Assembly (NCBI GenBank): GCA_001599755.1
Contig: BCHX01000001.1
Span: forward strand, 4,774,001 to 4,838,000
Reading direction: 5' to 3'
Source: Gliomastix tumulicola
Lineage: Eukaryota > Ascomycota > Sordariomycetes > Hypocreales > Bionectriaceae
Length of the DNA stretch: 64,000 bases
In this document: positions 38,901-47,030 of the stretch, piece after piece
Numbering within the stretch: the stretch's first letter is position 1
Layout: each line of letters opens with the position of its first letter
Notes under the pieces: generated by a model
What the model was told of the DNA's origin: nothing
The model's database searches: none
What the model saw: only the letters and a program-made list of their open reading frames with translations
Translations under genes and position numbers: made by a program

Positions 38901-39440
38901 TAAAACACCCTAAGAAGGACTACTTATAGAAAGAGTAATCCTTACTATAGAATAATTATAGGTACTTTATAAAGAAATAAAAAGATAACTAGAATTTATC
39001 TATAAATAAATATCTAAGTACTATAACTAGAATAGGCTTAAGGGACTAAACCTTAAAGAGGGAGATATAGTCTACCTACTATATAAAGGAATAGAGATAA
39101 TATACTTAAGTAATAAACTAAATTATAAAAAACTTAAACTATTTTAAATTAAAAAGAAAATCTTAATATTTAACTATAAACTCTTATTACTAGAAGAGAT
39201 ATATATATATCTAATTTTTTATATTTTACTACTTAAACTAGCACCTAAGGACACTATTATTATTACACTATAACTTAATATTAAAGTCTATAAGGAAAAC
39301 TATAAGGTTAAAGCTATCTATAATAAGAAAAGGATTAATAGAGAAGTTAAGTATTTAGTTAAATAGAAGAGATATAATAAAGAAAATAATATATAGGAAC
39401 CTACTAGGCACCTAAAGAAGTCCTAGTACCTCCTAAGGAG
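35940..39440 (+). pseudogene. Degraded pol (protease, RT, RNase H, integrase, chromodomain) of element G
   Basis: Protease: LIDSGAINNYI near 35976. Reverse transcriptase: about 36742-37230, with LEKGYI, FIKKKNGKL, ILNLKGAYNLIRVKEGDK and the catalytic box reading VVYLNNILIF at 37132-37161, where both Asp of the family's DD are now Asn (G-to-A change). RNase H: about 37560-37935, with LNYPIYNKEF, TNYKNI and a KGLKNSRANTLS end. Integrase: about 38300-39200, with a Cys-His trace near 38327 and LPNKIILDRGIIFTSKF. Chromodomain: about 39298-39425, with YKVKAIYNKKRINREVKYLV and EPTRHLKK, a module that in chromoviruses directs integration to heterochromatin. Many in-frame stops make the region non-functional. 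Confidence 0.88.
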
Positions 39441-39539
39441 TTTCTATAAGATAATATAGTAATATTAAAATCCTCTATTAGCATAGGCTCTAGTGGCATT
39501 AAACTAAAGTACTTTACCTAATTCTACTTAAAACCCTCT

Positions 39540-40063
39540 AGGATAAGGCCCTTAGTAGAAGAGTAGCCTATAGGCTGGCCCACTACCTTAGCCTTATATT
39601 AGTAAGAGGCCTCCTATTTGGCCTCTTCACGCTTAACCCGCTCTAACTCCTCCATACTATTAATACCCTAAGATATAGTATGAACCATTTTCTTTAACTA
39701 TAATTTCTTCTACTTGTGAAGGTGCTTAACCTTATAGTCTACCTTACAATAAGCCTCCTTAGCTGCTTCCAGCTTATCCTCTAATTTTTAATAATGAGTT
39801 GTAATTTTTTGAAGTTGAATGAAGGATAGATCTATAATATTATAGTGAGATAAGTTCCTCTAAATATATATAATATAATAACTAGAGTTATTAGGAGAGA
39901 CTTAATAAGAAGTAATACTATAATGGTGACACTTGGCATAAGAAGGTATATTAATAGAATAAAGAAGTAAGCCCTTAAGAAGATGAACTTTTCAGGTAGT
40001 TATATTAAGAGAAGTTTGCTGGGCGGTATGCTTAGTAATATGACTAGATATAATAAAGGGACA
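39540..40063 (-). pseudogene. Antisense coding trace downstream of pol in element G
   Basis: On the minus strand, between pol and the 3' LTR, a frame reads IDLSFIQLQKITTHY, then KLEDKLEAAKEAYCKVDYKV with KHLHK, and later INSMEELERVKREEAK. Its few stops are TAG/TAA at places where CAG/CAA would be expected before RIP. The heptad-like Lys/Glu/Leu pattern suggests a coiled coil. The upstream limit, an ATG near 40061, is uncertain. I do not recognise the protein with confidence. Confidence 0.45.
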
Positions 40064-40156
40064 TGAAGGAAGGGGGAACTTATAGGAAGAACTAAGGATA
40101 GGGGATAGGCACTTATAAATAATTTTAGGATGAAAATTATGGAAGGAGGGGCATCA

Positions 40157-40557
40157 TATTATAACCTAACACTTGGCCTCCTCTTTATTGGCTAAGTGTG
40201 TTACATATACTCTACTTTTTTCTTCTAATTAATACGTGATTATTACAATTTATTAAGAATCACTATAATTAGAATAAAATAATTATTATAATTCCTAGGA
40301 TATTATAATAATCACCTAACTACACCTAGATATATATACTATAGTTATTACCTAGCTAGTATATAGGTAGTCTTAGCTATTAATAAGGTTATTCACTGTA
40401 ATACTCACTTTATCCACTGATACCTAAGTCTTACACCTGAACTATGACTATACCACTTAGTACTAACACCCTGCTAATCCTGTGAATAAGCCCCGCTTAT
40501 TTGGAACCCCACTCTTCTTTCACCTACCCTGTAGCTGTCAGAAGCCTAATCGTCACA
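40157..40557 (+). repeat. 3' LTR of element G
   Basis: 401 bp, from TATTATAACC (TG changed to TA) to ATCGTCACA, collinear with 33143-33543. Confidence 0.93.
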
Positions 40558-40562
40558 TTAGA

Positions 40563-40655
40563 TTATATTAGCTAGCTTAGTTTAAACCTTAAGGTAGAGG
40601 AGAATTAAGACCTTTATATACTAGCATTTTAACCCTGCCTATTATCCCTATAATA
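40563..40655 (-). repeat. LTR of B1 (right), second part
   Basis: The remaining 93 bp of the B1 right LTR, ending CCCTATAATA, followed by the AGTAT duplication and the rest of the X right LTR. Confidence 0.88.
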
Positions 40656-40660
40656 AGTAT

Positions 40661-40785
40661 TTTATATAGGTCTATAAGAGCTATCTAGCTCTTAGGTTCT
40701 TCTAGGCCTAGGCCTAGAAGCACTAAATTCTTCTAAGTCTAATAATAGTGTTATTCATTAAGTTAGGCGTGCCCGCTTCATAATA
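40661..40785. repeat. Right LTR of element X, terminal part
   Basis: Continues the LTR that was interrupted at 24378. It matches 21512-21636 and contains CTTCTAGGCCTAGGCCTAGA. Confidence 0.8.
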
Positions 40786-41075
40786 CTAATATTAAAAATA
40801 TAAATAAATAAATAAATAGACAGCCTTAATTAGTGCCCTCACGAAAGTCAAGTGACGCTATTTCATTTATTCTATGCAATCCAGGCGGGGGTTCACACCT
40901 TATTTCGATAGAGCTGCAGCAGACTATCATATGTGAAAGACTTGTCTATCTGTCCCATATTCATTTAAATGGTTGGGACGATCCCCGAGAATAACTCTCT
41001 CGGCGGGTAGTAGCTTCCAGTCAATGTCCACCCACTTTCGAAGATATCCGCTGAATCCGCCGCCTAATCTTGACT
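40786..41075. promoter_or_regulatory. Boundary of AT-rich DNA and promoter of the dioxygenase gene
   Basis: Composition returns to normal at about 40820. Only ~290 bp separate the end of element X from the start codon at 41076, so the promoter of that gene must be short or overlap transposon DNA. Confidence 0.4.
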
Positions 41076-42635
41076 ATGGAAGGCCTTGTGGCATCCTACA
41101 TTCCTTCAGATGCCTACATTGATGCCTTTTGGGGAAGAGAAGCTACACGAGACAGACTCGAGCTTGACGTCCCTGATGGTTTTCCCAAGTTCATTGACTC
41201 TGAACTTGCATGGACTGGATCAGAAGTCGAGTCCAAAGAGAATGATTGGGAGCTCGACCTTGATGTTGAAGAAGTCGCTCATATTGACGCTGCGTTGAAA
41301 GTGTTCGAAGGTTAGTGTTTCATTAAAATGCCAGAATGACATAGCAGTGATTGATAACGCGTACTTCATTCTACAGCTACGCATCACCAACTTTCAGACC
41401 TGTCTTCCTCCACCTTTCAGTTGCCCTCTTCGCTTTCTCAACGGCTGAGGGGCGTCTCCAATCAGATCTACAATGGCTGTGGCTTCCAACTAATCCGTGG
41501 ACTCGATCCATCCCGATACACACCCAGACAGAGCTTGATTATCTATGCAGGTGTCAGCTCTCACGTTTGTCCCCAGAGAGGTTTCGTTGACGTCAAGGGT
41601 AGTGGCGATGTCAGTCAGTTCATCCCCGTTGCTAGACTATCTCTACTGAGAACTAAGATAATTTTACTGTCGCATCAGCCCATATAGTGAACGTACAGGC
41701 TGGTGGTGGCGGACCAGCGACTACAGCACCTGCATTCACCAATGCTCCACTGGTAAGTCTGATCTTGAAAAGAAGCGCAGTATAATGAATGAGTCCTTAA
41801 CATGACGAATAACTCTCAGTGCTTTCACACGGACAACTGTGAGATCATGGCCTTCTTCTATATGGAACCTGCCGCGAGCGGTGGCGAGACTATTCTCAGT
41901 AGCTCGTGGCAGATTTACAACGAGCTGGCAGCCAACTGGCCCGATGTGCTGCACACCCTGGCACAACCATGGGTTTTCGATAGGTATGTTTCGTTCCCAC
42001 TGTTGCGTATTGTCTATCGTTGGCTTTAGAAAGATTCGACGAGAACTCTCTATTGGACCACTAGCTGAAGTGCAGATTCCAGTTTCAAACCCTATGATTT
42101 CCAGCCGCCGCGCCACGTCCAACCTCTCCGAACACTAGACTCGGACAAAGTGCCAATCCTCTTTCGTTTCTCGCGTTATGGGATTCTCGGCTGGCAACGC
42201 GAGCGCAACCCCAACTTACCAACTCCTTCGCGATCCCAGATCGAGGCGGCAGATGCTATACAATTCATCGCAATGAAGAATGCATTCAAAGTGTCTACAC
42301 AGAAGGGCGATCTTCTGTTCGTAAACGACATGGCGCTATTGCACGCTCGTGAGGGATTTCGGGAAAGTGGCGAGGTGAGGGAGCGACATCTCATCAAGAT
42401 GCATTTCAGAGACCCGGACCAGGGGTGGGGGGCATTCCTCCCTCCCTGGAGAATGAATGGAAAACGGTTTACTGCCCAAACAAGTCGGATGGTACCCGCG
42501 AGGAGATTTGTGACGTTTTATATGACAATGACTCGGAAGAGAAGAGCTCCGTCAATGGCTGATGTATTAATTACCTTGACCAATCAATCTATGAGGTCCA
42601 AGGCGTTGCAATATATTCCCCCCCCCTGTGACTAG
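41076..42635 (+). CDS. TauD/TfdA-like Fe(II)/2-oxoglutarate dioxygenase, with 3' frameshift
   Basis: Five exons (41076-41310, 41377-41613, 41679-41752, 41820-41983, 42083-42635) with introns of 66, 65, 67 and 99 bp. The iron-binding H-x-D is H185-T-D187 in CFHTDNCEIM. The distal His is H324 in FVNDMALLHAREGF, and an Arg near 338 (RERHLIK) suits 2-oxoglutarate binding. This is the fungal clavaminate-synthase-like branch of TauD/TfdA; the substrate is unknown. The frame as written gives 420 residues, but its last ~68 look unrelated. From 42434 a different frame reads IPPSLENEWKTVYCPNKSDG and on to SSVNG with a stop at 42560-42562, which fits the family C-terminus (total ~395). The shift falls at a six-G run (42427-42432). 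The gene is either recently broken or carries a sequencing indel. Confidence 0.8.
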
Positions 42636-43834
42636 ACTTCATCATGGGTAATTAGATAACCATTTCCACCCACAAGGAGTGGAGTATCCTTAGCCCATAG
42701 GTAGAAATCTCTACCTATCTTTACCTACCTATAGAGATAGGTAACCATCTTCACCTTACCTAGAGTAATAGGTAAAAAAAATTAAAAAAAACTTATTTTT
42801 TAAAAAATTTATATCTTTAAATTATAATAATTTCTACTTATTTTAAAAAAAAAAATTTAATAGGTAAAAATAGGTAATTTCTTATCTTTCTTATTTTTCC
42901 TAGGTCTAGATAGGTAACTATTTTCACTTATTTTACTTATAGGGTACTTATTTTATACCTATTACCTACGCTAAGTACTTAAAGTTACCTATAGGTACCT
43001 ATTAATAAAGTCTACCTATAATAATAATTACGCTAAGTGTACTTATAAATTAATAGTTAAATATTAAATACTTATATAATTAGCTATTTCACTTAAAAAT
43101 ACTTTTCTATTATCTTATATACCTATAGGTAAAAGCATAGGTAGAGCCCCTATTAAAGCTTATTAAAGGATTTTTTAACTTTTTTTAGTAAATATATAAA
43201 ATATAAATTAAAATATTAAATTTAAATTATTTTTATTTTAATTTTATTATAATTTTATTTTTAAAAATTAATTATTATATTTAATAAAAGAATTATAAAA
43301 ATTTAAAATAAAAGTTTATTATATATTATATACTTTATTTTAAAATAATATTAATATAATTTTTAAAATATATTTATTTAATTTTTTTATTTAAATTAAA
43401 ATAAATTTTAAAAAAATAAATATATAAATTTAAATAAATTATATTTTAAATTTTTTAATAATATTTTAATATTTTAATATATTTTAAAATTAAAAAATAA
43501 ATATATTTATCCTCCCTATAAGGATAATAGCCCCGGATATCAGCGGGTGGCCGGGTAGGTGTCTGCCTCGATTTATTAGCTGTGGTATTAGACGTAAATT
43601 TGTCGATAATAATCTACCATTAGAAGTATTTCCGTCTCTGGGTCGTCGAGATCGCTTTTCATCATTCAAGCGGCCAAGGTTATAGGCTAGGATTAAGAAT
43701 GAAGAGTTTCAGATGAAAGATGCATGCATGATCTAATCCTTCACTGTTTTGTCTTCATGGCAAATATAATTATCATCTATTGTCAATTTAAGTACAAGAC
43801 TAATCAAGCGCCCCAAAAGTGACTAGCTCAGCAT
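42636..43834. repeat. AT-rich spacer with many TAGGTA/TACCTA motifs
   Basis: From about 42650 to 43150 the hexamers TAGGTA and TACCTA occur many times, and a longer phrase of the form AGATAGGTAACYATYTTCAC recurs (near 42738 and 42907, with a shorter form near 42653). From 43150 to 43510 the DNA is almost pure A/T and RIP-like. From ~43530 composition is normal again, forming the 3' flank of the GNAT gene. No coding potential is seen. Confidence 0.6.
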
Positions 43835-44581
43835 TTATGGGAATACCATAACCGCACTCGAGAACGATTCTTGCTCCCCTTCGGCTTGGATAAGCTCGGT
43901 GCCAATGCGTATAAACTTGAGATGCACATACAAGAGCTCCCCAACAGGACTTGCACACACTGTTACAGGCCAGCCCCGCTCTGATCCAGCCTGCATACCC
44001 CATTTCGTCATCATGGTACCGACGCCCTTACGTCGGAAGCTTGGGAGAACAACAAGTACGGAGAGGGTGACTTGTTCCTCACCCCACTTGGAGAAGATCC
44101 CATCGGTTTCGTAGCGCCTACTGGCAACCTCGACATACGCCTCGACGTGCTTCTTAATTGGATCTCTGCGTTGGTCTAGACCTCGATCTGTCCAAGTAAA
44201 CAAATGAGAAAGGAACCACGGGTCAGTAAGGCGGCAGGATTCCAAAACGAGGCGGACGGCGGGCTTACCCAGTGTGGGGGCACCAGCCAGGACGGCGATG
44301 TTCCAGACTGAAATGGCCATGGGCTTGCCAGCTTTGCCATCGTCGTTGGGCACTGCTACGTGGACCACGTACTTATGCGGGTTGTCCAGATAGTACTCGT
44401 ATTCCGTTCTCAGCCACTTGAGATGGTCTTCGGGGTACTCGAAGCGGAAAGGATAGCAGTAGTTGTCCATGGGCTCTTCAACGAACCCTTGAAGGTGGAT
44501 TTGAGTGATGCCATCAAGGTCGCCTTTGCCTGCTTCTCTTAGGCTGTAGCCTTGAGTCATCGGGGGTGGCGGGAAGTGCAT
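43835..44581 (-). CDS. GNAT-family N-acetyltransferase
   Basis: Single-exon frame of 248 residues from ATG 44581; a second Met at residue 8 (MTQGYSLREA) is an equally good start. Motif A is clear: VTLSVLVVLPSFRRKGVGTM, with the R-x-x-G-x-G acetyl-CoA loop at about residues 183-188, followed by the helix MTKWGMQAGSERGWPV and a beta-strand region VTVCASPVGELLY. The C-terminus has IRIGTELIQAEGEQES. It would transfer an acetyl group from acetyl-CoA to an unknown amine, probably in the cytosol. The gene is convergent with the dioxygenase gene and enclosed by AT-rich DNA on both sides, yet its own composition and frame are intact, so it may still work. Confidence 0.85.
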   Translation of the reverse strand: MHFPPPPMTQGYSLREAGKGDLDGITQIHLQGFVEEPMDNYCYPFRFEYPEDHLKWLRTEYEYYLDNPHKYVVHVAVPNDDGKAGKPMAISVWNIAVLAGAPTLGKPAVRLVLESCRLTDPWFLSHLFTWTDRGLDQRRDPIKKHVEAYVEVASRRYETDGIFSKWGEEQVTLSVLVVLPSFRRKGVGTMMTKWGMQAGSERGWPVTVCASPVGELLYVHLKFIRIGTELIQAEGEQESFSSAVMVFP

Positions 44582-45170
44582 TTTCGATCGGAGCAAGCAC
44601 AGAAGGACTTGAGGAACACCGATGCGATGGGTTGTGGTGGGACGCGGATATTTTGGGATCTAGACACACAGCCAATCCTTCGCCGATGATTGCACTTACT
44701 GATATTTTCCTAAACCACCCAATGAGAGATAGTGCCAAGGGAAGCGGCGCTAAGGACATTCGCCGATTTCCTCTTCTAGCGCGATCTCCACTTAGTGGAG
44801 AAATTTATTTGTCATGTTTACTTTACTGATTGCTCTTCTAATGTTACGGAACACGCTTCTCAATTAGAATAAAGTATTAGATTAATTACTCTAAATAGCT
44901 TTAATTAAATATAAAGGAAATTAAAGTATTATTTTACTTTATTTATAATAAAGCCTTTACCTTATAGGTTAACTACTTTTATAATTTTATTTTAAAGTTT
45001 AAGCTTAAAAAAGAAAGTTAATATTTTAATAAATTAAAGGTCTTTATATAATTATAAGCTAGAGCTTATAATTATATAGTAAATTTATAACTTTAAAGCT
45101 TTACCTCTAAATTAAAGGGGTATTATAATTATCCCCCCCTTTAATATATTATATCTCTATAGTAATAACA
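44582..45170. other. GNAT upstream flank passing into AT-rich DNA
   Basis: About 250 bp of normal composition, probably the GNAT promoter, then RIP-like A/T-rich sequence from ~44840. No gene. Confidence 0.45.
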
Positions 45171-45420
45171 AGTCAGTGGGCTGAACAACGTCCCAAGGGT
45201 TAAGCGGAGCTGCTGCTGCCTCTATTCAGTCTGTGAGGGCTCTCTTAATTAAGGCTACTAGCTTGAGGCTTCCGACTTCCTTCAATTAGGACTGTGAGGG
45301 CTGCTTTAATTGGGCTGCTTCCACCGGGCTGCTTTAACCAGGCTATTAGAAGGCTGGGCTGCTGTTGGAAGGCCGGGCTACTGTTGGAAGGCTAGGCTGT
45401 TTATAGAATAATAGCTGTAT
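45171..45420. repeat. Un-mutated GC-richer patch with internal repeats
   Basis: A 250-bp patch of normal composition inside AT-rich DNA. It has repeated GGGCTGCTTYAAYYRGGCT-like phrases and, at 45350-45400, a 19-bp tandem repeat (AAGGCYGGGCTRCTGTTGG, two full units and a partial third). It is probably a short transposon remnant too small to be hit strongly by RIP. An inverted repeat CTAGGGGG-CTTCA-CCCCCCTAG lies just beyond, near 45490. Confidence 0.55.
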
Positions 45421-45905
45421 TAAATCTCAAAGTGGTATATATTAATTTCATTAAGAAGAGTGATTTATAAGGTATAGAGGTTTTTTTCTAGGGGGCTTCA
45501 CCCCCCTAGACCCCCTAGCCTACTAGTAGCTACTTACCCTACTCCCTGCCTTTTTAACCCCTTTAATTAGCTACTATTATCTTACTAATAGGTCTTAGTG
45601 CTTTAGTGTCTTAGTATATCTCTCTTAACTAATTACTAGTAAGTATTTAGTCTTAGTATTTTAGGAAGGTTTAATATTTTACCTATAATATAAGCTCCAC
45701 TAAAGTGTAGCTTGCTAATACTTATATTATTTTACGCTCTGCTTAAATAAGTTAATTAATTTTTTTTAATTTTATAATTATAATAAGTTTTACTACTTTA
45801 CTTATTTATTATATATTCTTTACTTATATATTTTTAGTTTTTACTATAAAGTAGTTATAATAGAGGAGGTGATTAAATATAAAGGTCTTATAACTTAGCT
45901 TATAA

Positions 45906-46099
45906 CTATAATAAACTAGCTCTAAGGCGTCTATAAGTTAAGTGTTAATAATAGTATTAAAATTCTTACTTAAAAAGGGGAGGCCTTTAACTAAGCCTAG
46001 TTAAAGGTATTCTTATAAGCTATATAAGAGTTATATATTTAATTATATAATAATACCTTAGACTAGCTCTAAGGCTAAGTATAGCTTAAACTATAATAT
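45906..46099. repeat. Repeat D, copy 1 (empty site for element C)
   Basis: Shares a collinear ~190-bp sequence with 61570-62240, including CTAAGGCGTCTATAAGT and AGGGGAGGCC...AACTA. Here the motif TATTTAATTATATAATAATA is uninterrupted, whereas copy 2 has element C inserted in it. Confidence 0.75.
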
Positions 46100-46510
46100 A
46101 GCTTTATTATTAAAACCTTAATTAAATTTTAATTAAATAATAATTAAACCCTAGTTATAAGGTTAAAATTTATATATAATTTATACTTTAAAAAAAAAAT
46201 ACTTTACTTAATTTTTACTTATTTTTTTATCTTACTTCTTCCCTCCTCTATTATATCTTCTTTAATTATTTACCTAGACCTCTTTACTTTTTCTTATTTT
46301 AATAAAAAGTCTCTCCTCTACTTTTACTAAGGATCTTTATTACCCTTATATTATTATTAGTAAGTACTTATTTTAGCTATATAGTAAAAATATATTAACT
46401 TCTATAATATTTATTACTACCTCTAAAGAAGTACTTAACCCTTATTATCTTAATAATTATATAAATTCTACTAGTAATAAAGATAAATATAAGACTAAGA
46501 GTAATATTTA

Positions 46511-47030
46511 AAGTAGGTCTAATTATATAATATAAAATATCTATTTATATAATAATAGTATATATAAAGTATTAAGGAGAGGGAAACTTAATATCTCTTT
46601 ATACCTCTTAGCTTTAACTAATTAGACTACTAAGCTCTACCTCTTTTAGTAGCCTTTACCTTCACTTAGGCTACTTTAATTTAACTACTTTAATTAGTAT
46701 AGCCTTAATTAAAGTAGGTAACCTCTATTACCTTTACCTTTATAAGGTTTACCTCTATAAGGTTAGCATCTATAAGGTTAATATCTATAAGGTTAGCCTC
46801 TATAAGGTTAAGCTATTATTATAAGGTAAGGTGGCTATTATAATGCTATTTTATAGAGGCCTAGCTACTATAATTATAGGGGCTTAAGCGCTATAGGGTT
46901 AAGCTAAGCTATTTCTAGCGCCTTAGTCTATAGAATAATAAGTCTATAGTATAAAGCACTATAATACTAGTGGCTTATATAGGCTATATTATATAATTAG
47001 ACTTTTTATATTATATAATTAAACTTACTT
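46511..47030 (+). mobile_element. Element C, copy 1 (hAT-like MITE, RIP-mutated)
   Basis: 520 bp with degraded terminal inverted repeats (starts AAGTAGGTCTAATTATAT, ends AATTAAACTTACTT). It holds five 15-bp minisatellite units (46737-46811). No matching 8-bp duplication is visible, and its right side joins a B fragment directly, so a flank has been lost or recombined. Confidence 0.75.

Larger units (their letters stand above)
33143..40557 (+). mobile_element. Ty3/Gypsy chromovirus-type LTR retrotransposon G (RIP-inactivated)
   Basis: A 7415-bp element with two 401-bp LTRs (33143-33543 and 40157-40557), TG...CA ends and TTAGA duplicated at 33138-33142 and 40558-40562. The plus strand shows, in order, a Gag zinc-knuckle trace, an aspartic protease DSGA motif, reverse transcriptase, RNase H, integrase and a chromodomain, which is the Ty3/Gypsy order (integrase last). 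All frames are broken by TAA/TAG in place of CAA/CAG, as RIP produces. A purine-rich tract (GGAAGGAGGGG, 40141-40151) sits just before the right LTR. G keeps clearly more C and G than B or X, consistent with being the youngest layer of the nest. It is non-functional as it stands. Confidence 0.93.
24379..40655 (-). mobile_element. LTR element B, copy B1 (interrupted by element G)
   Basis: Bounded by two 167-bp direct repeats: 24379-24545 and, split by element G, 33069-33142 plus 40563-40655 (74 + 93 = 167). Target duplication AGTAT is at 24374-24378 and 40656-40660, inside the right LTR of X. The native interior is about 8.5 kb of heavily RIP-mutated DNA. B1 is an inverted homologue of B2 (50863-60643), from which it lacks roughly 0.77 kb near 26700. 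The coding strand is inferred as minus from a reverse-transcriptase-like trace in B2. The superfamily is uncertain; Ty1/Copia is possible. Confidence 0.85.
21156..40785. mobile_element. LTR element X (interrupted by nested elements B1 and G)
   Basis: Two direct repeats of ~480 bp bound this element. The left LTR is about 21156-21636. The right LTR is split: 24024-24378 and 40661-40785. Both contain AAGAAGGGGGAATATTAG near the start and CTTCTAGGCCTAGGCCTA near the end, and differ mainly by C/T and G/A. Flanks GCTAA (21151-21155) and ACTAA (just after the right LTR) fit a 5-bp target duplication with one RIP change; the exact ends are uncertain by one or two bases. The visible interior is only ~2.4 kb and includes an assembly gap, so true size and coding content are unknown. 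No domain could be read. It may be a non-autonomous or internally deleted element. Confidence 0.75.

Noticed and set aside
41984..42029. Splice of the dioxygenase exon 4 to an acceptor just before 42030
   Set aside because: All frames from that acceptor hit stops or lose the family pattern; the acceptor ending at 42082 restores FKPYDFQPPRHV and the downstream frame.
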